The notes beneath the pieces are model-generated. The model was not told where the DNA came from. It saw only the letters and a program-made list of their open reading frames with translations, and ran no database searches. Positions 53,309 to 62,163 of a DNA stretch of 64,000 bases are shown here, one piece after another; the first letter of the stretch is position 1, and each line of letters starts with the position of its first letter. The position numbers and the translations under genes are program-made. The stretch comes from Paenibacillus pini JCM 16418 (lineage in GTDB: Bacteria; Bacillota; Bacilli; Paenibacillales; Paenibacillaceae): NCBI RefSeq assembly GCF_000576305.1, contig NZ_BAVZ01000012.1:1-64000 (forward strand), in the 5' to 3' direction.

Positions 53309-53320
53309 GAACGTTCGTTC
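53309..53320. promoter_or_regulatory. Palindrome upstream of the MATE gene
   Basis: GAACGTTCGTTC lies about 90 bases before the MATE start. It fits both a LexA-type core (GAAC-N4-GTTC) and the GAACG/CGTTC style of many TetR operators. No regulator gene is adjacent. Confidence 0.35.
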
Positions 53321-53500
53321 TAAAATATAAATGTAGTATACCCTGATCATTAAACGAATTCAATGAATTGGGCGAGATCAGGCAAGGTATTTGTTCCCAT
53401 ACTACTCTAGATTCATATGTAGCAGGTGCGGGTAATAAAAGAGCATAGAGGAATTGCTTATTGAAGCTAATTCTTAACAACGTAAAGGAGCTGATAGATC

Positions 53501-53710
53501 ATGGATAGCAACGTATTCAAAGGAAAGTGGAACCAAGTCAAAGGTGATGCCAAGAAGCAGTGGGGCAAATTAACCGATGATGATCTGGATGTCATTGACG
53601 GTGAGAAGGATAAGCTGGTGGGCAAACTACAAGAACGTTATGGTCACACCAAGGATGCGGCTGAAGCCGAGTATCATTCATGGAGCCGCAAACATAGCGA
53701 TGATGTTTAG
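53501..53710 (+). CDS. CsbD family stress protein
   Basis: The 69-residue hydrophilic protein matches CsbD throughout: VFKGKWNQVKGDAKKQWGKL, DGEKDKLVGKLQERYGHTKD and AAEAEYHSW. CsbD of Bacillus is a SigB-dependent general stress protein of unknown mechanism. AAGGAG lies eight to ten bases before the ATG. I could not find a convincing SigB promoter upstream. Confidence 0.9.
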   Translation: MDSNVFKGKWNQVKGDAKKQWGKLTDDDLDVIDGEKDKLVGKLQERYGHTKDAAEAEYHSWSRKHSDDV

Positions 53711-53748
53711 AGCATCATGAATTAAATTAATATGATATTGAATCATAG

Positions 53749-53794
53749 AAGAGCTCATTGAAACCATTAGATATGGTACTTTGGGCTCTTTTTT
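53749..53794 (+). terminator. Intrinsic terminator after the CsbD gene
   Basis: AAGAGC and GCTCTT pair with an inner CCA/TGG stem, followed by six T. Confidence 0.75.
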
Positions 53795-53873
53795 ATTTGT
53801 CATGGCTGATTAACTTGTGACATTCGTGATATGATACTGTTATGTACAAATGTTCAGAGCAGGAGTTGGTTGG

Positions 53874-55286
53874 GTGGGATTTCTTAAAATTTTCCTGAGT
53901 AATACTGCGGTACTAATTACCGTAGCATACCTCGCAAATTTGTTCTATAAGTATGTATTAAGCCGCACCTCATCCTCAGTTAAATACATAAGTTCGGTGC
54001 TTCTTATTATTTTTTGTGGATGGCTCAGCATGTTTTTTGGGTATCAAGTCCATGATGCAGTCATATTTGATCTTCGGTATATCCCATTAATAATAGCTAC
54101 GGTTGCCTATTCAGAGCCATTGATTCTAATTGTGATTGGGGCAGGAATTGGTTTGTCGCGCTTAACCTTCGGTGTAAATGAGGCGGCCATAGCAGGAACG
54201 CTGAATTTAGTTATATTGGGGTTTGTAGCTGCAGCACTTAGTTATTGGATGCGTCACAAATCTTTTGGTCTTTTGAAGCAAGGCCTGATATCCATCCTAG
54301 TTATTAATATTTTTAACTCCATTAACATTACGCTCCTGGGCGTGATTCCATACCGTATCTATATTTTTGATATTATGCCTGTAACACTTCCGCTAAGCCT
54401 GGTACTCAGTCTTATTTTCTCGCTCATTCTTCGTGACTTTCAATTGGAGCGAAACCGGTTGGTTCAAATAAAATATAGTAATGTCTTGTTATCAGCACAG
54501 GCAGATGAGCTTCACAAAGCCAAAATGGTGCTGGAGGAGCGTGCCCGCGATTTAATGCTATCCTCACAATATAAGACGGATTTCTTAGCCAATATGTCTC
54601 ATGAGCTGCGTACACCGCTCAATGGTATCATTAATTTTGCTCAACTCATTAGCGAACATGATAGTACTCGTACGAAGGAAGAGTTAATTGAGTATGGCGA
54701 TATTATTTATCAATCAGGTCAGGATTTGTTAACCATTATCAATGACATTTTGGACTTGTCCAAGGTTGAAGCGGGTAAGCTGGAAATTGTCAACGAAGAG
54801 ATGAATATTAGTGAGATTCCGCAGATTGCCTTTATGCATTTTGAGATGACTTCGAAGAAGGACGCTGTAGAATTTGAAGTGAAGATGGACGAACATTTGC
54901 CATTAACCTTTTATACAGATCCTGTGCGTGTTCAGCAAATACTCAGAAATTTGTTGTCCAATGCGTTTAAGTTTACCCATTCAGGTAAGGTTACACTTGA
55001 TATTCGCACTGAGGATGGTCCAGATCCGGGAGATCTGCAGGAGTGGATTATATTTTCAGTGAAAGATACAGGGATTGGTATCTCAGAATCTCAACAACAA
55101 TCTATATTTGAAGCCTTTCAGCAGGCTGATGGATCGATTAACCGTAAATATGGAGGTACTGGACTAGGACTATCCATTAGTAGAGATCTTTCGCGGTTAT
55201 TGGGTGGATTTATCAGACTTGAAAGTGAACTCGGCGTAGGAAGTTGCTTCAAGCTTTATTTACCACTGAGCCAAGAGGATGCATAA
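53874..55286 (+). CDS. Membrane sensor histidine kinase (5TMR-LYT type)
   Basis: The 470-residue protein has six or so helices in the first 195 residues, with an IFDLRYIPLIIATVAYSEPL region typical of 5TMR-LYT sensors. A short coiled linker, HisKA (LANMSHELRTPLNGI, His about residue 243) and HATPase_c (N box RNLLSNAFKFTHSG, G1 VKDTGIGIS, G2 GGTGLGLSIS) follow. There is no receiver domain and no response regulator gene beside it, so its partner is elsewhere. GTG 53874 has AGGAG eight bases upstream; the upstream ATG 53850 has none. Confidence 0.9.
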   Translation: MGFLKIFLSNTAVLITVAYLANLFYKYVLSRTSSSVKYISSVLLIIFCGWLSMFFGYQVHDAVIFDLRYIPLIIATVAYSEPLILIVIGAGIGLSRLTFGVNEAAIAGTLNLVILGFVAAALSYWMRHKSFGLLKQGLISILVINIFNSINITLLGVIPYRIYIFDIMPVTLPLSLVLSLIFSLILRDFQLERNRLVQIKYSNVLLSAQADELHKAKMVLEERARDLMLSSQYKTDFLANMSHELRTPLNGIINFAQLISEHDSTRTKEELIEYGDIIYQSGQDLLTIINDILDLSKVEAGKLEIVNEEMNISEIPQIAFMHFEMTSKKDAVEFEVKMDEHLPLTFYTDPVRVQQILRNLLSNAFKFTHSGKVTLDIRTEDGPDPGDLQEWIIFSVKDTGIGISESQQQSIFEAFQQADGSINRKYGGTGLGLSISRDLSRLLGGFIRLESELGVGSCFKLYLPLSQEDA

Positions 55287-55321
55287 TACGTATGTATAGA
55301 TTACAGGAAGCAGGTGGTTGC

Positions 55322-55990
55322 ATGGGTTATCAAGCGTTGGTACTTGGTGCTACTGGTCTCGTGGGTGAACAGGTTGTTCACGAGCTGCTAGAGCATGACG
55401 CATATAGCTGCGTGAAAGTGCTTGTTCGCCGCCCACTGGAGATTTCGCATCCGAAGCTTCTTCAACAGATCGCAGATTGGGACAGGTTGGATGAGCAGGA
55501 GGCTTTTTTTGAAGGGGTAGAGGACGTATTTTGCTGCCTTGGAACTACCATTCGTAAAGCGGGTTCGAGAGAGAATTTCCGCCGTGTCGATTTTGAGTAC
55601 CCGCTTGCTGCTGCAAGGTTGGCACAGAAGCAAGGAGTACGCCAATTTCTTATTGTCACGGCGATGGGGGCGAATGCTTCATCCCGCATATTTTATAACC
55701 GTACCAAGGGAGAAATCGAGGACGCACTAACAATAGCTGGTTTGAAGGGACTGCACTTGTTTAGACCTTCCATGCTATTAGGTTATCGTCCAAAGAAGCG
55801 TTTTGTCGAAGACTTAGGCGGGCGAATGATGAAGGTTTTGGACCCGATTATGACGGGGAGCGCGGCGAAATATAAGGCTATTCCAGCAGAAACGGTTGCT
55901 AGAGCCATGGTTAATATTGCCCTTACTTGTGTTCCTGGAGTACATGTATATCCAAATGATGTTATTCATGCACTAGGTGCGCCAGCATAG
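55322..55990 (+). CDS. NAD(P)-binding SDR protein (YraR/HTATIP2-like)
   Basis: The 222-residue protein starts MGYQALVLGATGLVGEQVVH (Rossmann motif). CCLGTTIRKAGSRENFRRVD, FLIVTAMGANASSRIFYNRT and LHLFRPSMLLG follow, the pattern of the HTATIP2-like atypical SDR group that includes YraR. Activity is unproven. ATG 55322 follows AGGTGG; earlier in-frame starts overlap the kinase gene. Confidence 0.85.
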   Translation: MGYQALVLGATGLVGEQVVHELLEHDAYSCVKVLVRRPLEISHPKLLQQIADWDRLDEQEAFFEGVEDVFCCLGTTIRKAGSRENFRRVDFEYPLAAARLAQKQGVRQFLIVTAMGANASSRIFYNRTKGEIEDALTIAGLKGLHLFRPSMLLGYRPKKRFVEDLGGRMMKVLDPIMTGSAAKYKAIPAETVARAMVNIALTCVPGVHVYPNDVIHALGAPA

Positions 55991-56063
55991 GCAAGTATTG
56001 CTAATATGGCTACCTCTGATTACAATTGGTACAGATCGAAGACTGAGGAAAGGGTGATCTATT

Positions 56064-56444
56064 ATGAGTAAACAAGTGATTTCAACAACGTCTGCACCAG
56101 GAGCGATTGGGCCTTATAGTCAGGCTGTTTGTATTGGAGATCTTATTTTTGCATCTGGGCAATTGGGATTGAATCCAGAAACGATGGAGTTTGGTAATGG
56201 CGTTCAGGAACAGACACATCTGGCATTAAACAATGTGAAGGCTATTCTGGAAGCTGCGGGTGCTGGGTTGGATCAAGTGGTCAAAACGACTGTGTTTCTG
56301 AAAGATATGAATGATTTTGCAGCCGTGAATGAAATTTACAGCACGTACTTCACGGAACCTTATCCGGCACGCAGCGCAGTAGAAGTTGCTCGCTTACCTA
56401 AAGATGGCCTGGTTGAAATTGAAACGATTGCTTATCTGAAATAG
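56064..56444 (+). CDS. ridA: RidA-family enamine/imine deaminase
   Basis: The 126-residue protein matches RidA/Yab[49 protein letters not shown], and the active-site Arg in [20 protein letters not shown]. It speeds hydrolysis of reactive 2-aminoacrylate formed from Ser and Thr metabolism. GGAAAGGG lies upstream of the ATG. Monocistronic, with a terminator. Confidence 0.95.
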   Translation: MSKQVISTTSAPGAIGPYSQAVCIGDLIFASGQLGLNPETMEFGNGVQEQTHLALNNVKAILEAAGAGLDQVVKTTVFLKDMNDFAAVNEIYSTYFTEPYPARSAVEVARLPKDGLVEIETIAYLK

Positions 56445-56469
56445 TTGATAATGAAATAAATCATACGAT

Positions 56470-56519
56470 AAAACAGGGTGACCGAGAGCCAGATATGGCA
56501 TGGACGGTCACCCTGTTTT
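56470..56519. terminator. Bidirectional terminator
   Basis: AAAACAGGGTGACCG and CGGTCACCCTGTTTT pair perfectly around a loop of about 20 bases. It lies between ridA and the convergent membrane protein gene. Confidence 0.9.
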
Positions 56520-56533
56520 GTTGCTGCAAATAT

Positions 56534-57292
56534 TTAATCACGATCACGATTGCGGATGAAGAAGAGCCAAATGAGATAGATAAACAGGAATCCTGCCGCA
56601 ATCAAAGCGGTTATAAAGACGTTGTTCGTATCTTGATGTTTCACCGCAATTGCGATATAAGCCCAAACAAAAACGAGAGGATAAATGCTATCTCTATAAG
56701 GAAAGCTGACAAGCACAGCTAACACGGTTCCAACAATCAGCATAATAATAGCCCATGTGGCATCACTAAGGCCAAAGCCATCCCAGTTATTTTTCTCAAG
56801 AGCAACTCCAACATTTACGATCGTCGCAACACTAATCCAACCAAGATAGAGGCTAAAAGGAAGCTTCACGAGCCACATTTCACCCAGTGTAGGGTAGTGG
56901 ATTCGACGAGTTTTCAAATAAAGGACGATAAGCGATATCAAGAGCAATGCCATCACGACAACGGACAGCTCAATGTATAGATATTGCCAAAGTAACAGCC
57001 ATCCAACGTTTAGCAAACAGCTGATGATAAACCACGGACCTATTGAAAGAACCGAATCTCGGGTCTCGGAAGATCGCTTACTTTGATAAATGATAAATCC
57101 TAGAAGCAACAAATATATAAGACCCCAGATCATAAAAGCATATCCGGCTGGTGTTAGCAGCGTAGGATACATATCTGAAATTTCTCCAGTTTGTCTACCT
57201 CCAAGGATCGTCGTACTCGCCAATCCATTAATAACGAGTACTGCGATAAATGCAAGTACATTCCACCACTTATAGGGATTTCTTCTAAGCAA
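56534..57292 (-). CDS. Tryptophan-rich TspO-like membrane protein
   Basis: The 252-residue protein has seven or eight helices rich in Trp and Tyr (TPAGYAFMIWGLIYLLLLGF; LNVGWLLLWQYLYIELSVVV; LPFSLYLGWISVATIVNVGV). This matches the extended tryptophan-rich sensory protein group related to TspO. TspO binds porphyrins and other hydrophobic ligands; for this longer subgroup ligands are unknown. TTG start with AGGAGG nine bases upstream. Confidence 0.75.
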   Translation of the reverse strand: MLRRNPYKWWNVLAFIAVLVINGLASTTILGGRQTGEISDMYPTLLTPAGYAFMIWGLIYLLLLGFIIYQSKRSSETRDSVLSIGPWFIISCLLNVGWLLLWQYLYIELSVVVMALLLISLIVLYLKTRRIHYPTLGEMWLVKLPFSLYLGWISVATIVNVGVALEKNNWDGFGLSDATWAIIMLIVGTVLAVLVSFPYRDSIYPLVFVWAYIAIAVKHQDTNNVFITALIAAGFLFIYLIWLFFIRNRDRD

Positions 57293-57464
57293 ATCGATCA
57301 GCCTCCTGAACAGATATATGATATATCGTTATGTAAATTAAGGTGTCTTTAAAGATATACCCAATTTTGCCCCAAAAAGAACAGGTGTTGTTTAAGTATG
57401 GAAGATTCATTTCATAAATGCGTGGTAATAAAAGGAAAACTTAATCTCACAAGGAGTGAGTAGC

Positions 57465-58346
57465 GTGAATTCGAAGAAAAAATCGCAACTGCTGCAGCAA
57501 TGGGTCTTTGTTGGCCCATCAGCCCTATTTTTCCTTATTATCGTCGTTATTCCTTTCCTACTTGGTCTGTACTATTCGTTCACGGATTGGAATGGGGTTT
57601 CGAAACATGCAAGTTGGGTTGGTTTTCGTAATTACCTACATATCTTTAGTGAAGACCCAGCCTTTTTAAATGCTTTTTGGTTTACCGTTAAGTTCACGGT
57701 ATTGGGTGTTGTACTAACAAATATCATCGGTTTTGTGTTTGCCTATCTTCTGACTAGGCCGATTTATTCGCGTAATGCGCTACGTACGATTTTCTTCATG
57801 CCGCATGTTATTGGAGGCTTACTGCTGGGCTTTATTTGGCAGTTTATATTCGTGAAAGGGTTCTCATCCATGGGAAGCGCACTGAATTGGTCTTTCTTCA
57901 ACCTGCCTTGGTTAGGGACAGAGGGGACTGCATTTTGGGCAATCGTTATTGTATTTGTATGGCAAAATGCCGGATATCTGATGGTTATCTATATTTCCTC
58001 TCTGAATAATGTTCCTAAAAGTTTGATCGAAGCTGCACAAATGGATGGTGCATCTAGAGGTCAGGTTCTCCGCAAAATTACGATTCCAATGGTAATGCCG
58101 GCAGTTACAGTATGTTTATTCTTAGCCATATCATGGTCCTTTAAGCTATTTGATCTGAACTTGTCTTTAACGAAAGGGGGCCCATTTAAATCTACAGAGT
58201 CGGTTGCTTTAAATATTTATAATGAAGCATTTAACATCAGTAGATTCGGGATGGGGTCAGCTAAAGCTATTGTATTCTTCATTATTGTAGCCATTATTTC
58301 ATTTATTCAGGTTAGAGCAACGAAGAGCAAGGAGGTTGAAGTCTGA
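57465..58346 (+). CDS. Carbohydrate ABC transporter permease (MalF/LacF type)
   Basis: The 293-residue inner-membrane permease has six helices and the EAA loop IEAAQMDGASRGQVLRKITI (about residues 190-209). FVGPSALFFLIIVVIPFLLG opens the protein. It forms the channel with the next gene product. GTG 57465 has AAGGAG eight bases upstream; an in-frame GTG at 57456 is too close to it. First gene of a three-gene sugar import operon that lacks its own ATPase, as usual for this CUT1 class, where a shared MsmK-type ATPase serves. Confidence 0.92.
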   Translation: MNSKKKSQLLQQWVFVGPSALFFLIIVVIPFLLGLYYSFTDWNGVSKHASWVGFRNYLHIFSEDPAFLNAFWFTVKFTVLGVVLTNIIGFVFAYLLTRPIYSRNALRTIFFMPHVIGGLLLGFIWQFIFVKGFSSMGSALNWSFFNLPWLGTEGTAFWAIVIVFVWQNAGYLMVIYISSLNNVPKSLIEAAQMDGASRGQVLRKITIPMVMPAVTVCLFLAISWSFKLFDLNLSLTKGGPFKSTESVALNIYNEAFNISRFGMGSAKAIVFFIIVAIISFIQVRATKSKEVEV

Positions 58347-59182
58347 TGGAAACTTCACATCGTAGCCGAGGCAAGTGGATGTTAGCAGAGATCTTTATGA
58401 TACTGGTTGCTTTGCTATTTCTAGTTCCGTTCTATTTCCTGCTTGTGAATTCAGTCAAATCTTTTGCAGATATTCTTACCGATTCAGCAGGCTTTCCTAC
58501 CACCTTTGTATGGGACAATTATGTCCAAGCTTGGAAGCTAACTGAATTTCCTCAAGTGTTCTGGAACTCACTTCTTGTAGCAATTGTGAGTAATGTGTTA
58601 ATTGCGTTAATCAGTTCGATGGCCGCTTATCGCATGGTTCGGCACAACACGATGTTTAACAGTATTCTCTTTAGCGCCTTTGTGGCTGCAATGATTATTC
58701 CGTTTCAGTCCATCATGATACCACTCGTTAAAGTTGTAAGCACGATAGGTATCATGGATACCCGGATTGGACTGATTCTGTGCTACTTAGGATTTGGAGC
58801 ACCACTCTCCGTATTCTTATTTCATGGTTTCGTTAAATCGGTACCCAAAGAAATTGAAGAGGCCGGAAGAGTAGATGGTAGCTCTGCCTATGGCATTTTC
58901 TTTCGCATCGTACTCCCATTGATGCAGCCCATCGTCGTGACTGTCATTATTCTTAATGCTTTGTGGATTTGGAATGATTATTTAATGCCGTCGCTGATAC
59001 TACAGAGTCCAGATCTTAGGACCATTCCGATTGCAACGTATGCTTTCTTTGGACAATTTAAGAAGCAGTGGGATTTGGCGCTTCCCGCGCTGGTGCTCGG
59101 GATTACACCAATCGTTATCTTTTTCCTGCTCATGCAAAAATACATTATCGAGGGCATCTCTCAGGGCTCTGTTAAAGGTTAA
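58346..59182 (+). CDS. Carbohydrate ABC transporter permease (MalG/LacG type)
   Basis: The 278-residue permease starts at the last base of the upstream gene, so translation is coupled. It has LLFLVPFYFLLVNSVKS near the start, the EAA loop IEEAGRVDGSSAYGIFFRIV and the C-terminal QKYIIEGISQGSVKG typical of MalG-like proteins. Partner of the preceding permease. Confidence 0.93.
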   Translation: METSHRSRGKWMLAEIFMILVALLFLVPFYFLLVNSVKSFADILTDSAGFPTTFVWDNYVQAWKLTEFPQVFWNSLLVAIVSNVLIALISSMAAYRMVRHNTMFNSILFSAFVAAMIIPFQSIMIPLVKVVSTIGIMDTRIGLILCYLGFGAPLSVFLFHGFVKSVPKEIEEAGRVDGSSAYGIFFRIVLPLMQPIVVTVIILNALWIWNDYLMPSLILQSPDLRTIPIATYAFFGQFKKQWDLALPALVLGITPIVIFFLLMQKYIIEGISQGSVKG

Positions 59183-59212
59183 TCCAAATTCATAGAAGGG
59201 AGGAAACGAAGG

Positions 59213-60484
59213 ATGAAGAAATGGTTCATATCAAAGCCAGCGATCCGGTTAGCAGCTCTGTTTACATGCTTCACCTTGCTCATAGGTTGTAATAGCAATT
59301 CTAATGCCGATGGCAAGAAGACCATTCATATTTTTCAGTTTAAAGTAGAAATTGCTGAAGCTTTGAAGCATGTACAGGCAGAGTATGAGAAGACTCACCC
59401 TGGTATAAAACTGGACATTCAGACCGTAGGGGGAGGCAGTGATTATGGTGCATCACTCCGCGCCAAATTTGCAGCTTCCAAAGAGCCGGATATTTTTAAT
59501 ATTGGGGGATACTCCGAGATGAATATGTGGCAGGAATACTTGGAGGACTTGTCTAATGAGCCCTGGGTCAAGGATGTGAAGGATCTGGCTAAGGAGCCCA
59601 TGACTAAAGATGGGAAGCTGTATGGTCAGCCTATGAATCTAGAAGGATACGGATTTATATACAATAAACAGTTATTCAAAAAAGCTGGGATTGAAGAGCG
59701 TCCGGTTACGATTAGCCAGCTTGAGGAAGCCGCCAAGAAGCTGCAAGCCGCGGGCATTACGCCTTTTGCGAATGGATATCAAGAAGCATTTGTACTAGGT
59801 AATCATAATATTAATGTCGCTTTTGCGGATCAGAAAGATCCTGCTACATTTATTAACGCGCTGAACGATAAATCGGAGAACTTTACGGACAATCCCGTTA
59901 TGGGCGAGTGGCTTGACCTACTTAATTTGACACTTAAATATGGAAACAAGAATCCACTGACTACGGATTACAATACGCAAGTTACGATGTTTGCCACGGG
60001 TAAGGCTGCAATGATGCAGCAAGGGAACTGGACGCAAGTACAGATTGACGGAATCAACCCGAAGCTTGAACTTGGTATTCTACCAATGCCTATAAATAAT
60101 GATGCGGATGGGGATAAGCTCTTTGTAGGTGTACCCAATAACTGGGTAGTTAATAAAAATTCTCCAGTCAAGGCAGAAGCCAAGGAATTTCTGAATTGGC
60201 TTGTAACCTCGGATACGGGAAGAACGAGTATGACTAAGGATTTTAAATTCATTCCTGCGTTTAAGAGCATCAAGGGAACTGATCAAGATCTGGGCCAGCT
60301 CGGTATGGAAGTTCAGAAATATACAGACGAAGGGAAGACGCTGACATGGAATTGGTTCCGGTTTCCTAACGGTATGTCACCTGAGTTTGCTAGTGCGATA
60401 CAGGCCTATATCGGAGGTAAAGTGGATCAAGAGGGCATGTTTGAACAGTTTCAGCAGAATTGGAACAATTTAAGTGTACGGTAA
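59213..60484 (+). CDS. Carbohydrate ABC transporter substrate-binding lipoprotein
   Basis: The 423-residue protein has a lipoprotein signal (LAALFTCFTLLIGC, Cys about residue 26) and the extracellular solute-binding family 1 fold: YEKTHPGIKLDIQTVGGGSD, DIFNIGGYSEMNMWQEYLED, GQPMNLEGYGFIYNKQLFKK, and ATGKAAMMQQGNWTQVQIDG. It would deliver an oligosaccharide to the two permeases upstream; the sugar is not predictable. GGGAGG lies before the ATG. Regulation by the convergent YesM/YesN-like pair is likely. Confidence 0.92.
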   Translation: MKKWFISKPAIRLAALFTCFTLLIGCNSNSNADGKKTIHIFQFKVEIAEALKHVQAEYEKTHPGIKLDIQTVGGGSDYGASLRAKFAASKEPDIFNIGGYSEMNMWQEYLEDLSNEPWVKDVKDLAKEPMTKDGKLYGQPMNLEGYGFIYNKQLFKKAGIEERPVTISQLEEAAKKLQAAGITPFANGYQEAFVLGNHNINVAFADQKDPATFINALNDKSENFTDNPVMGEWLDLLNLTLKYGNKNPLTTDYNTQVTMFATGKAAMMQQGNWTQVQIDGINPKLELGILPMPINNDADGDKLFVGVPNNWVVNKNSPVKAEAKEFLNWLVTSDTGRTSMTKDFKFIPAFKSIKGTDQDLGQLGMEVQKYTDEGKTLTWNWFRFPNGMSPEFASAIQAYIGGKVDQEGMFEQFQQNWNNLSVR

Positions 60485-60530
60485 ACATTTGCTTTGACTA
60501 TTAATGGAGTTAACAATAAGAATAAACGAA

Positions 60531-60563
60531 AAAAAGGCGATGAGACTAGCTCATCGTCTTTTC
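60531..60563. terminator. Bidirectional terminator
   Basis: AAAAGGCGATGAG and CTCATCGTCTTTT pair around a short loop. It overlaps the stop codon of the convergent response-regulator gene. Confidence 0.8.
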
Positions 60564-62163
60564 TTTACGGTATTCATTAGGTGTACGACCTTCCTGTTTC
60601 TTGAATACTTTACTGAAATATTTTTCATCCGGATAACCGACCATTTCGGCAATTTGGGAGATGCGGAGCTGGGGGTTGAGAAGTAACAGCTTGGCTTTCT
60701 CGATGCGAATTCGAGCGAGAAAGTCGGAAATGTTAACACTGAATTCTTGCTTGAAACGTCGCGATATATATTCACGGCTGAAGAAAAAGCGTGTAGCCAT
60801 ATCTTGTAGTGAAATATCCTCTGCATAATGCCTCTCAAGATAATGGGCGATATCATGAATAATATGATTCTCCCTTGTATGCTGCTGAGTCAGCATTCTA
60901 CCCGCTGCAGTCAGCCGTCCCTTATACTGTTCCTCCAAAGGGGAAAAGATAATCGCCCCTGTTCATCTAGAGGAAGTGATTGCGGCATTTCCAGCAGCGC
61001 ATCCTTATCATGGTCGTTTTTAGTAGCTCTCCAGTCGCCATCCACTGCTTCATCATCCAGTCCCATTCATCATTCCATTGTTTTAGATTATCGGGTGTCA
61101 CCACTTCAAGTTCATGCACTTGATTCATCCATTTCTGAATAACAGCGCCAATTTGCTCTAGACTGCCACTTAGTGCAGAGGTCCGTAGCTGCTCTTCTAT
61201 AGAACTCAGACGCAATGGTCGATGAAGTGTATTTGTTGCATTCTCTTTAGTATGCAACCAGATAGAAGGTTCAAGTAGATTTCGCCCCCATAGGTATGCA
61301 TGTGCTTCTTGATAAGATTTTGCAATCCCTTTGGGAGAAGATTGCTGCGACCCCAATCCAAAATGAACGCGTCGATGGAGCGCAAGATCAATCCCGCCGC
61401 GTATTTCTTCAAGAAATGAGGGAATAGGATAGGCTTCCTTCCAGAATAGGAGCACGATTTCCTCTGGATTCTCAAGATGGTGAAATGCGACACCCTTATT
61501 ACACGATGAAAGAAATTCATTGCATATATTGGTTAGCGTGAAATACAGCAATTGATGCGACAATTTGAATTTATGAATTAACCCCATATCTAACTGTGCC
61601 GTACTAATGACGGCTACAGTACATTCATTGATTGATTCAGGAACTCCAAATTCGTCTTGAAGCTGGGCAACAATGACTTCTTGAATACCGTGCCCACTAA
61701 CGAGATCTGTAAACAGTTTATCAGCATAGTGAGGCTTCATTCGGTTCACTTCAATATTTTTCCTAGTCGCGAGAAGACGTTTCATTTCTTCTTGGTTGAT
61801 CGTATCAATAGCTTTGCTCAATGCGTCATTTAGGGCACTGGGATCGACCGGCTTTAAGATGTAGTCTATGCCCCCATGACGGATGGCATGGCGCACGAGT
61901 TCGAAATCATCGTATCCGCTAATAACAATGATTTTGGTTTGTGGAGAATACCTGCTTATCCATTCCATTAGGGCTGTGCCATCTTTACGCGGCATCCGCA
62001 TATCTGTCATAACAATGGATGGATTTGCTTCTTCAATGAGCTCGATTGCTGCTTGTCCATCGGTTGCTTCAAGCAGCTCAGTTACACCATGCTGCTCCCA
62101 ATTGCCAAGCAGTTTAATTGCCTCTCTTACATGAGTTTCGTCATCTACAATGAGTACCTTCAT
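60546..62163 (-). pseudogene. YesN-type AraC-family response regulator, frameshifted twice
   Basis: The parts add up to one 539-residue regulator. It has a receiver domain at residues 1-125 (VLIVDDETHVREAI; phospho-Asp in VMTDMRMPRKDG; ISGYDDFELVRHAI; DYILKPVD), a middle region, and an AraC helix-turn-helix pair at the end (YISRRFKQEFSVNISDFLAR; ISQIAEMVGYPDEKYFSKVF). One base is missing from the T5 run 61017-61021 and one from the C4 run 60956-60959 (plus strand). Adding both reads LLKNDHDKDALLEMPQSLPL, then DEQGAIIFSPLEEQYKG. As read, the DNA-binding part is severed. Its ATG overlaps the kinase stop (ATGA). Confidence 0.9.
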
